A stretch of DNA of 64,000 nt from Vreelandella hamiltonii (GTDB taxonomy: Bacteria > Pseudomonadota > Gammaproteobacteria > Pseudomonadales > Halomonadaceae), in NCBI RefSeq assembly GCF_014651775.1, contig NZ_BMXN01000006.1, positions 159,097-223,096 of the forward strand, given 5' to 3'. The position numbers and the translations under genes are program-made. Shown in pieces: positions 56,985-64,000 of this stretch (positions within the stretch are counted from its first letter, which is position 1; every line of letters starts with the position of its first letter). The notes under the pieces are model-generated. The model was not told the origin of the DNA. It did no database searches and worked only from the letters and a program-made list of their open reading frames with translations.

Positions 56985-57566
56985 ATGAATTTTTTGGCCC
57001 ATGCCTGGCTGGCACGCCCCGGCAACGATGGTTTTCTCTATGGCAACCTGATTGCCGATGGGGTCAAGGGCAGTGATCTCTCCGGCTGGCCGGCCAGCGT
57101 GGCGGACGGCATTCGCCATCACCGCCGTGTGGATACCTGGGTGGATCAGCACCCTCGGGTACTGGCTGCGCGTCAACGCGCGCCCAGGCAGCAGCGCCGC
57201 TATGCCGGTATTGCCCTCGACCTGGTGTGGGATCACTTCATTGCCCGGCAGCAAGCGGGTGAGCGGCAGCATCAGCTCATCGAGCGCTGTTATCAGCTGC
57301 TGTCGGCCAGGCCTGCTCCCCAACGGTTGGCCACCATGATGCCCGTACTGGTCGAACAGGACTGGCTGCGCCGCTATGCGGATTTCGATTTCACCTGTCA
57401 GGCCGTGGCAGGCATCGGCAAGCGGTTGACAGGCCCGAACCGTTTGGCCGAGCTGGTCCCCTGGCTATACGATGATTACGCCCTTCTTGAGGATGACTTC
57501 AGCGTGCTGTGGCGCGAATGTCAGGCGCACTTGACCAGCAGCGGCAACGATACCAGCGCCCATTGA
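56985..57566 (+). CDS. acpH: ACP phosphodiesterase (AcpH)
   Basis: A 193-residue protein beginning MNFLAHAWLA, with GNLIADGVKGSDLSGWP and GIRHHRRVDTWVDQHP, the HD-like metal site of the AcpH family. It removes the phosphopantetheine arm from acyl carrier protein. ALDLVWDHFIAR carries further conserved His/Asp residues. It follows ycgL by 10 bp, and the YcgN gene follows. Lack of a ribosome site suggests coupling to ycgL. Confidence 0.88.
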   Translation: MNFLAHAWLARPGNDGFLYGNLIADGVKGSDLSGWPASVADGIRHHRRVDTWVDQHPRVLAARQRAPRQQRRYAGIALDLVWDHFIARQQAGERQHQLIERCYQLLSARPAPQRLATMMPVLVEQDWLRRYADFDFTCQAVAGIGKRLTGPNRLAELVPWLYDDYALLEDDFSVLWRECQAHLTSSGNDTSAH

Positions 57567-57608
57567 TCGGCGTCGGCGATCATGCACCTACCCGAGAGAG
57601 AACCGAAC

Positions 57609-58067
57609 ATGGAAACCACGTTGCGTGAGCGCTTCTGGGAGCGCTACTCGCTGGAGGAGTTGACCGCGCCAGAGTGGGAAGCGCTCTGCGATGGCTGTGG
57701 CCAGTGCTGCCTATTGAAGCTGCATGACGATGACACTCAGGAATTGGCCATTCTGAACGTTGCTTGCCGCCTGCTGGATCTACACAGCTGCCAATGCAGT
57801 GATTACGAGAATCGCTTTGCCAGCGTGCCGGACTGCACGCAGCTGACGCCAGCGCTGGTAAAAGAGTTTACCTGGCTGCCGCATACTTGTGGCTACCGTC
57901 GGGTGGCCGAAGGGCGCAAGTTGGCGGGATGGCATCCCTTGTTGAGCAATGACGCCGAGCGCGTGCATCGCAAAGGTGTAAGCGTCAGAGGCTTTGCGGT
58001 ATCGCAGGATGAGGTGCCGGAACGGCATCTCGAAGAGCATATCATTGCGGTCATTCCCATGACCTGA
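57609..58067 (+). CDS. ycgN: YcgN family (UPF0260) cysteine-cluster protein
   Basis: A 152-residue protein. The CDGCGQCCLLKL motif and later CRLLDLHSCQCSDY and PHTCGYRRV give a set of Cys typical of the YkgJ/YcgN-type zinc- or iron-cluster family. Its function is unknown. The start METTLRERFWERY is 42 bp after acpH and is preceded by GAGAGA. It is the last gene of the block that begins with dnaX. Confidence 0.88.
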   Translation: METTLRERFWERYSLEELTAPEWEALCDGCGQCCLLKLHDDDTQELAILNVACRLLDLHSCQCSDYENRFASVPDCTQLTPALVKEFTWLPHTCGYRRVAEGRKLAGWHPLLSNDAERVHRKGVSVRGFAVSQDEVPERHLEEHIIAVIPMT

Positions 58068-58126
58068 CTGCCGACCAACACGCAATGCGCTGCCATCCAT
58101 GGCAGGGCTGACACCGCTGGCTCACC

Positions 58127-58285
58127 TTATCGTGTGCTGGCGGTTTTGTTTTTGGCGCTATCCCAGATGGTGAAGAACATCTCTCTCAGCGGGGTGCGCG
58201 ATGCCTGGGGAGCGGCTTTGGGCTGAGGTGCGGAGGCCTTGGTAGGGGTGTCCCAGATAGTGAGAAATTGTTCCTGATATTTCAT
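58127..58285 (-). CDS. 52-residue protein with duplicated F-x-TIWD motif
   Basis: The frame starts MKYQEQFLTIWDTPTKAS and ends REMFFTIWDSAKNKTASTR. GGAG lies 6 bases before ATG 58285, a strong ribosome site, so the gene is probably real. The two ends carry the same motif, FLTIWDTPTK and FFTIWDSAKN, separated by a Pro/Ala/Lys linker. No signal peptide or membrane helix is seen. A longer frame to 58408 has no similarity or ribosome site. I do not recognise a family. Confidence 0.65.
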   Translation of the reverse strand: MKYQEQFLTIWDTPTKASAPQPKAAPQASRTPLREMFFTIWDSAKNKTASTR

Positions 58286-58408
58286 GACAGACTCCTGATG
58301 GAGAGATGGTTTTAGACGTTGGTCTATAAGACGTAGGGCGAGTATGCCCAAAGAAAGGCGTTTTGAAAAGTGTTTTTGGAAAATGTTTTCATAAAAAATT
58401 ATCGGCAT

Positions 58409-58431
58409 AAAAAAGCAGCGCTGAGCGCTGC
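58409..58431 (-). terminator. Terminator of the GGDEF-EAL gene
   Basis: On the minus strand a 7-bp stem GCAGCGC / GCGCTGC with a three-base loop is followed by six T residues, 36 bases past the stop. Confidence 0.85.
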
Positions 58432-58466
58432 CTTCAGGAAAAAGTCGTCAGGAGGCTATCTTATTG

Positions 58467-61400
58467 TCAGCCTTGGCGTTCTGTCAGCCATGACTTCAGC
58501 GTGTCGAACGGCATGGGCCTGGCCAAAAGATAGCCTTGCAATACATCGCAGCCCAGCAGCAACAGCTGCTGTTGCTGGGCGTCTGTTTCGATGCCTTCGG
58601 CGACCACGGTCAGATCCAGGTGGTGTGCCAGCGCGATGATGCCTTGGACCACGGCGGCATCCTTGCGGTGGTGGTCGATGTTCATGATGAAACTGCGGTC
58701 GATCTTGATCTTGTCGATGGGCAAGTGGCGAAGGTAGCTCAGGCTGGAAAAGCCGGTGCCAAAGTCATCGATGGCGATGCTGACGCCCAGCTCGCGCAGC
58801 GCATTCAGCGTCTCGATGGCGGCTTCCGTGTCGTTCATCAGGATTCCCTCGGTCAGCTCCAGTTCCAGCGAGCCAGGGGGGAGGCCGGTTTCTGCGAGGG
58901 TCTGGCGGAGGGTGTTCAAGAAGCTTGGCCGATGAAACTGCAGCGGCGAGAGATTGATGGCCACGCGCGGCTGCCCAGCGAGAAGGGGGCGCAGCAGGCA
59001 GAAGTCTCGCGCAGCGCGCTCCATGACCCAGGCGCTTAAACCAATGATTTGCCCCGTCTCCTCGGCAATGGGGATGAATAACCCAGGGGAAATGGCGCCC
59101 TTTAATGGGTGATTCCAACGTACCAGGGCCTCGAAACCGTGTACCTTCCCATCACGCGTCAACAGCGGCTGATAATGCAGTTCGAACTGCTCTTGGGCCA
59201 TGGCCTCTTGCAGCTCGTTGCGCAAGGTCACCCGCTGGGTCAACTTGTGATTGATATCATGGGTAAAGGTCTGTTGAGTATTGCGGCCCTGCTGTTTGGC
59301 CTTGTACATGGCCATGTCGGCTTGCTGCAGCAGCGCGGCAGGCTGTTCCAGCGTTTCGTCGCTCAGGGCGACCCCGATACTGGCTGAAAGATACAGCTCG
59401 TGGCGATCGATGCGATAGGGTTTGGCCAACTCCACCAGCAGCCTTTCCGCGACCTCTTCCGCGTCCCTTGCGTTGACCAGATCGGGTAACAGCAGGACAA
59501 ATTCGTCCCCGCCCAGTCGACATAGCGTATCGGAGGGGCGAATCATGGCTTCCAGCCGCTTGGCGACGTGAATCAGCACTTTATCTCCCACGGCATGACC
59601 CAGGGTATCGTTGATGGGCTTGAAGTCGTCCAGGTCGATGAAGAGTACCGCAAGCTGCTGCTGGTGGCGCTGGGCCAAGGCAACGTCGTGACGTAAGCGA
59701 TCCTCGAACAGGGCTCGGTTGCCCAACCCCGTCAGGGCATCGTGGGTCGCGTGAAAGAGCAGCGTTTGCTGGTGGTTATGGCGCTCGATGGCCAGGCGCA
59801 TCAGGCGAAGAGCACTGGCCAGCAGTGAAGGGGAGCTTTGGGCGCCGGGATCGGGTGAGGTCACGTTGGCATGCTTCGATAGCAGCACCACCGCTCCCAG
59901 TGCATGGCTATCGCTGCCATCCAGCAGGTGCAATGAAGCGCGTCGATAGCCATATTCCGATAACAGCCTGGAAAACTCTTCTGCAGACGGCTCGTCGAGG
60001 CTCCATGCCACGGTGGAGCGTTGCTGCAATTGCAGCTCGCTAGCCAGGCGCATCAGGCTTTCGTTGAGGCTGGGGTCGCTCTGCAACGCGGCGGGGAGGC
60101 TGGCCGAAAGCAGTTCTATTCGGCGTGCTGACGATGGTTCCAGGCGCCAGATGGCGACCTCCCACTGAGGATTCTGGTGCTCCAGCAGGCGGCATATTTG
60201 CAGTAGCGTTGCGCTGTACGGCTCGTCGCGTGCAATCATGGCCTGGATCCGATGCTGGTCCTCCAATGCCTCCTTTGCTTGGGTAAGCTCGACAGAGCGC
60301 TGAGCCCGAGCGGCCATCAGGGCTAAACTGAGCACCAGCTGATAGGTCAGCAAAAGCCCGGAAATTCCCACGCCTGCGGCAATGAAATTGCCCAGTTCGA
60401 AGCTGGCAGAACCTCTTGGCCACAGGCTCAGGTGGAGAGCCGTGTCCTCTGGCAGGAGCAGTATTTCTTCACTGAGCGGAGTGCCTTCATGGTGATCAGG
60501 GTTCGAGTCCAGGCCCCGCAAATTGACCATTTCCCCGTTGTCATGCGAAATGCTCAGGGCAAACGCCTGTTCTGCGATGGTGGTTTCTTTACCGATCAAA
60601 AAGTCGATATCTATCATGACGACGAGCTGGAATCGTGGCTCGCTGGAAGGCATCAGTGCCAGGAGCGCGATATCGGGTCTGGCTGCGTCGGGAAGCAGCC
60701 ATTGTTCGGTAGCACGCTGCTGATTCAGCCAGCGCAGCACTGTTGGCTTTGTCAGTTGCTCATCCAGCCAGAGTAGGTCATTTCCCTGTTGGGCTCTTCG
60801 CCACGTTTCTCGTGAGGAAGGGTCAAGGTAGGCCATGGCCAAGAAACTGGGGTAATCATTCCAGTAACGAACCACTTCGCGTTGACGAGAAGACGCATCG
60901 ATAAAGACCCCTTGCCATCGTTCAGCCAAGCGTTTCAGTACCAGTGCGCGCGATGTCAGCGCTCTCTCCACGCTCGTCGTGACACTCTCCAGGATATGGT
61001 GCGCCTCGGTGCGCACGCTCTGATGCTGGTTCCAACTGATCAGAAACCAGCTGGCCATGCTGATGCTGACACCCAGAAGCCCGGCCAGGACGGCGGTCTT
61101 GCTGAGCGAGGTGGTCAAGTGAGGAATGTGGCGGCTGACCATGATCATGGCCAGGCCAAAGGAGAAGCAGAGCAGACCTGGCAAGAGGGCGCTGGCTCTA
61201 GGTAGCCAGTGGGGCAGTGCGGCCCCCGCCTGGTCTGCCAAGGTGATGATGCCGATGACCCAGAGCAGGATGCCGCCGGTTTGCCACATGCGCCGTTGCC
61301 AGCCGCCAACAGGGCCAACCCATAAACAAAAGGCGGCCAGGGTCAGCGTCGGCAATGCCTGGGAAGGTAAACGGGGCTGTCCCGTCAAGAGCGACAGCCC

Positions 61401-61685
61401 TGACGTGCCCGCCAGGAGATTATGCGCCAGTGTATACAGGCACAGCAGTAGCAGTGATACCGACGTCACCCGCCGCCAGTAGGCAAGATTGGCCATCACC
61501 GCACTCAGGCCCAGTCCGGATAGCAGGATCACCAGTGCGCTATCCGGAAGGATGGCGAGTGCCTGGGGTTGCGGCAAATGAGGGATGACACCGAACAGCA
61601 GGCTGGCCCCGCCGATGATGACAGTGGTCGCCAGTAGCATCAGCAGCCCTGTTTGCAGGGCCAGCTCACGATTGTGTACATCCAT
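58467..61685 (-). CDS. Membrane GGDEF-EAL c-di-GMP signalling protein
   Basis: A 1072-residue inner-membrane protein. The N-terminus has about seven or more hydrophobic helices (residues 10-205), then an extracytoplasmic sensor region (to about 440), another helix, a GAF-like part (about 490-630), a GGDEF domain (RLGGDEF near 722) and an EAL domain from about 825 (FEALVRW, ELTEGILMN, DDFGTGFSSLSYL, KIDRSF, AEGIET). Both catalytic motifs look intact, so it could make and break c-di-GMP. It is divergent from the chemoreceptor gene. Its input signal is unknown. Confidence 0.92.
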   Translation of the reverse strand: MDVHNRELALQTGLLMLLATTVIIGGASLLFGVIPHLPQPQALAILPDSALVILLSGLGLSAVMANLAYWRRVTSVSLLLLCLYTLAHNLLAGTSGLSLLTGQPRLPSQALPTLTLAAFCLWVGPVGGWQRRMWQTGGILLWVIGIITLADQAGAALPHWLPRASALLPGLLCFSFGLAMIMVSRHIPHLTTSLSKTAVLAGLLGVSISMASWFLISWNQHQSVRTEAHHILESVTTSVERALTSRALVLKRLAERWQGVFIDASSRQREVVRYWNDYPSFLAMAYLDPSSRETWRRAQQGNDLLWLDEQLTKPTVLRWLNQQRATEQWLLPDAARPDIALLALMPSSEPRFQLVVMIDIDFLIGKETTIAEQAFALSISHDNGEMVNLRGLDSNPDHHEGTPLSEEILLLPEDTALHLSLWPRGSASFELGNFIAAGVGISGLLLTYQLVLSLALMAARAQRSVELTQAKEALEDQHRIQAMIARDEPYSATLLQICRLLEHQNPQWEVAIWRLEPSSARRIELLSASLPAALQSDPSLNESLMRLASELQLQQRSTVAWSLDEPSAEEFSRLLSEYGYRRASLHLLDGSDSHALGAVVLLSKHANVTSPDPGAQSSPSLLASALRLMRLAIERHNHQQTLLFHATHDALTGLGNRALFEDRLRHDVALAQRHQQQLAVLFIDLDDFKPINDTLGHAVGDKVLIHVAKRLEAMIRPSDTLCRLGGDEFVLLLPDLVNARDAEEVAERLLVELAKPYRIDRHELYLSASIGVALSDETLEQPAALLQQADMAMYKAKQQGRNTQQTFTHDINHKLTQRVTLRNELQEAMAQEQFELHYQPLLTRDGKVHGFEALVRWNHPLKGAISPGLFIPIAEETGQIIGLSAWVMERAARDFCLLRPLLAGQPRVAINLSPLQFHRPSFLNTLRQTLAETGLPPGSLELELTEGILMNDTEAAIETLNALRELGVSIAIDDFGTGFSSLSYLRHLPIDKIKIDRSFIMNIDHHRKDAAVVQGIIALAHHLDLTVVAEGIETDAQQQQLLLLGCDVLQGYLLARPMPFDTLKSWLTERQG

Positions 61686-61931
61686 TGGGTGTGTGTCTTC
61701 TGAAGCAGGAGGTGGAAGTATTGTGAGTCTTATTATGCTGCGGGAGAGCCGGAGAGGTGAAGCAGCGGCTTGGCCAATTCAGTGTAATCTAATAGTGGTA
61801 AAGTGTGACAAATCTGTAAAGCAGAGTATTGAAAAAGTGTTACAAGGTTTCTATAGTCCGATTATCAGGCCGTCCCCCTCGGTCTGCTCCCCTCATCCTC
61901 GCCTGACCCTTGTTCCCACAGAAGGAGACTC

Positions 61932-63458
61932 ATGTCTCGACAGCTTTTCGCACGTCATATTGCCCATGCCGACCGTCTCATGTGGCTGCCTATTGGTTTG
62001 ATAGGCGCTCTGTGCCTTATCGTTGGGTCGTTTACCCAAACGCTGTGGATCGCCATCGCCTACGCGTTGGCCACGCTACCCTTGGCCGCCTGGTTACAAT
62101 GGAAGTGGCCTGGGCTCATTTTCAACGGTTTCATCAAAGCGGCGGTCATGATGGGCTGGGCGGCCGTGCTCATCGAGCAGAGTGGCGGTCTGATCGAGGC
62201 GCATTTCAGCATCTTCATCCTGCTGGCCGCACTGATTCTCTACAGCGACTGGCGGGTGATTGCCTTCGGTGGTCTCGTGGTAGCACTGCATCATGCGGCG
62301 TTCAGCTGGTTGCAACACCTGGGGTACGTGCATCTCTACAGCGGTATGGTGGGGAGTGGTCACGATCATGATCATTCGGGCGCTGAGCTGGTCGCCTGCC
62401 TGTTGATGCACGGTGGTGCGGTGGTAGTGCAGGTCGGCATTCTGGGCTACTTGGCGAAAGTGCTGTCGCGCACGGTGGCTGAGGGCCTGCATGTCACCCG
62501 CTTTGCTCACAAGGCAGGCAAAGGGCATCTGGATACTACCTTTACTCCCCAGCAGCAGCGCTTGCCCGCCGTGGCCGCGGTGTTGACCATGCGTGATCAG
62601 GTCGCAGGCAGCTTGCACAAGACCCAGGCGGCCGCTCAGGCGGCTTCCCAACTCAGTGAGCAGCTGTTTTGTGCTCAAGATACGCTGAGTGAACAGATTG
62701 CGCGCAATGTCAGCCAAACGGAAAAAATCTCCACCAATGCCACCCAGCTTGCGGGCCTCACCCGCGATACGGCCATGGAGTCTCAACATGTCCGCCGACT
62801 TGCGCAGGACGCGCAGGCCGCCATGGAGGAGAACGACCGTCAGGTAAATGCCCTGCAGGATATGATGCATCAGTTGGCCCAACAGGCAGATTCCATAAGC
62901 AGCATGCTGGCTGAAATTGACCACATTACCTTTCAAACCAACCTGCTGGCTTTGAATGCGTCAGTGGAAGCCGCCCGTGCTGGTGAGCAAGGCCGGGGCT
63001 TTGCGGTGGTCGCTAGTGAGGTACGTAAACTGGCAGGCAATACGCAACAAACCGCTGAGCGTATTCGAGGCAATGTGGAAGACATTACCCGACAGACTGC
63101 CAGTGGCGTTACCCAGAGCCAGGCGGCCAGTGCGACCACGCATCGGCTGGAGGCCTCGTTTGCGGAAGTCGCTCGACGGCTGGGTAGTATAGACGGTGCG
63201 CTACAGCAGCAGCACCAAGGTATTGATGCCCTGGAGCACAGTGTTACCGAAATCCATGATGCACTGGAACGCTCCAATCGTTCGGTCAGTGATGCCCATG
63301 AGATGGCCGAGAAGCTCTCTAACACCGCAGACACCCTGTTGGAAGCCGTGAGTGGCTTCCACCTCCCGCCACTGAGGGTGTCAGGAAGCGTGGCTTCACT
63401 TTCTGTAACGCCTCGAACGGCACTTGCCGAAAAGGACTTCATCGCCGATAAACAGTAA
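61932..63458 (+). CDS. Methyl-accepting chemotaxis protein with six-helix His-rich membrane sensor
   Basis: A 508-residue chemoreceptor lacking a periplasmic domain. Six hydrophobic helices fill residues 15-180. They include HFSIFILLAALILYSDW and VVALHHAAFSWLQHLG, with a His-rich loop SGHDHDHSGAEL before helix six. The signalling tip reads ITFQTNLLALNASVEAARAG, here as FQTNLLALNASVEAARAGEQ, with GFAVVASEVRKLA after it. Similar HF...HH membrane parts occur in other MCPs of unknown ligand; metal or redox sensing is possible. GGAG precedes the ATG. Confidence 0.9.
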   Translation: MSRQLFARHIAHADRLMWLPIGLIGALCLIVGSFTQTLWIAIAYALATLPLAAWLQWKWPGLIFNGFIKAAVMMGWAAVLIEQSGGLIEAHFSIFILLAALILYSDWRVIAFGGLVVALHHAAFSWLQHLGYVHLYSGMVGSGHDHDHSGAELVACLLMHGGAVVVQVGILGYLAKVLSRTVAEGLHVTRFAHKAGKGHLDTTFTPQQQRLPAVAAVLTMRDQVAGSLHKTQAAAQAASQLSEQLFCAQDTLSEQIARNVSQTEKISTNATQLAGLTRDTAMESQHVRRLAQDAQAAMEENDRQVNALQDMMHQLAQQADSISSMLAEIDHITFQTNLLALNASVEAARAGEQGRGFAVVASEVRKLAGNTQQTAERIRGNVEDITRQTASGVTQSQAASATTHRLEASFAEVARRLGSIDGALQQQHQGIDALEHSVTEIHDALERSNRSVSDAHEMAEKLSNTADTLLEAVSGFHLPPLRVSGSVASLSVTPRTALAEKDFIADKQ

Positions 63459-63550
63459 TAGCGTTAATGGTTTAATGGCGGGTGACGTATTGCTTTGTTG
63501 CCAAGCTGTGTAGACTGTCGAAACGCCTCACCATGATTCAAAGGAACGCC

Positions 63551-63901
63551 ATGACTGCTGCAACGCCAGCGCCAGTATCACCGCTTGTCGTGGGTATTGG
63601 CGCCTCTGCGGGTGGGCTCGAAGCCATTACCAGGCTGATACGCCCCCTGGATCCTGCGCTACCGCTGGCGTATGTGGTGCTGCAGCATGTCTCTCCTGCC
63701 CACAAAAGCATGCTGGTGGATATTCTTGCGCGTGAGACCCGGTTGCGGGTGACGCGTCTGGAGCATCAGCAGCGCCCGGAAGCCGGCGTCATCTATGTGG
63801 TGCCCGCCAACATGAATGCGACGATAAGAGAGGGCGTGTTTTACACCACACCCGCGTTGCCTCATGTCGTGCCCAAGCCCTCAATCAACGATTTCTTGTA
63901 A
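63551..63901 (+). pseudogene. CheB-type methylesterase domain, truncated
   Basis: The start MTAATPAPVS (AAGGA upstream) leads into VVGIGASAGGLEAI, with the catalytic Ser, and VVLQHVSPAHKSML, with the catalytic His. It stops right after PSINDFL at 116 codons. CheB domains are about 190 residues, and the catalytic Asp in a GSDG block comes later, so an essential residue is lost. No receiver domain precedes it. The stop is followed at once by the 3' end of a minus-strand gene, which suggests a recombination breakpoint here. Confidence 0.7.
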
Positions 63902-64000
63902 CTATTCAGCACCGGTTGGCTGAGTCGGGGCTTCTTGCTGCATGAAGGCTGGCACCTCCCCCGCAAACAGTTGCTCCAGTGCGGTATGCGCCGCCACCCC
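63902..64000 (-). CDS. 3' end of an unidentified gene (cut by window edge)
   Basis: A minus-strand frame enters at 64000 and stops at 63902. It reads GVAAHTALEQLFAGEVPAF, then MQQEAPTQPTGAE. The composition is protein-like with a hydrophilic tail, but the piece is too short to assign to a family. It ends against the truncated CheB gene. Confidence 0.4.
   Translation of the reverse strand, partial: GVAAHTALEQLFAGEVPAFMQQEAPTQPTGAE

Overview
The window looks like the chromosome of a Halomonadaceae-type gammaproteobacterium (Halomonas or a close relative). The basis is the protein types and gene orders: uvrY/gacA-uvrC-pgsA-tRNA Gly-Cys-Leu, dnaX-ybaB-recR-rnd-ycgL, ihfB-lapA-lapB facing pyrF, and a GntR-type regulator followed by prpB-prpC-acnD-prpF. 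Base composition is fairly GC-rich, with visibly more AT-rich stretches around 15.3-18.0 kb. Genus assignment is inference; no 16S gene is present.

Layout. 0-8 kb: 3' end of a thiopurine methyltransferase gene, a YajG-like lipoprotein, the sulfate ABC importer (sbp-cysT-cysW-cysA, minus strand), rpe, ndh and gph. 8-18 kb: an accessory block between gph and trpG. It holds an orphan Mn/Fe-type binding protein, about 1 kb of unrecognised DNA, a tight eight-gene minus-strand operon (16.1 to 10.0 kb) with a divergent Lrp/AsnC regulator, and about 1.2 kb of relic DNA with an AbiEii-type remnant. 18-23.4 kb: trpG-trpD-trpC without trpE, a histidine kinase gene gutted by an internal deletion next to an intact response regulator, and an IS200/IS605-type element whose tnpA is frameshifted and whose tnpB has a non-canonical RuvC-II motif. 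23.4-34 kb: a YdiJ-type FAD/Fe-S dehydrogenase, serS, a SIMPL protein, an AI-2E family permease, trxA, cysB, cysH and pabB. 34-41 kb: the 2-methylcitrate (propionate) operon behind a GntR regulator with a clear promoter and a perfect palindrome. 41-58 kb: housekeeping genes, four tRNAs, and dnaX with a textbook frameshift signal. 58-64 kb: a small repeat protein, a GGDEF-EAL protein, a six-helix chemoreceptor, a truncated CheB-like gene and the 3' tail of an unknown gene.

How genes work together. Sbp/CysTWA import sulfate, CysH reduces PAPS with thioredoxin (trxA lies nearby), and CysB is the expected activator. PrpB/C/AcnD/PrpF run the methylcitrate cycle. The most novel item is the 10.0-16.1 kb operon. 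It combines a prephenate-dehydratase-fold protein resembling the bacilysin enzyme BacA, a class IV aminotransferase, a PaaK-like adenylate-forming ligase, an ornithine-cyclodeaminase-family enzyme, an AhpD-fold protein lacking one active-site cysteine, DUF2000 and Dabb proteins, a LysE-type exporter and an Lrp regulator. I infer an undescribed pathway that makes and exports a small amino-acid-like metabolite.
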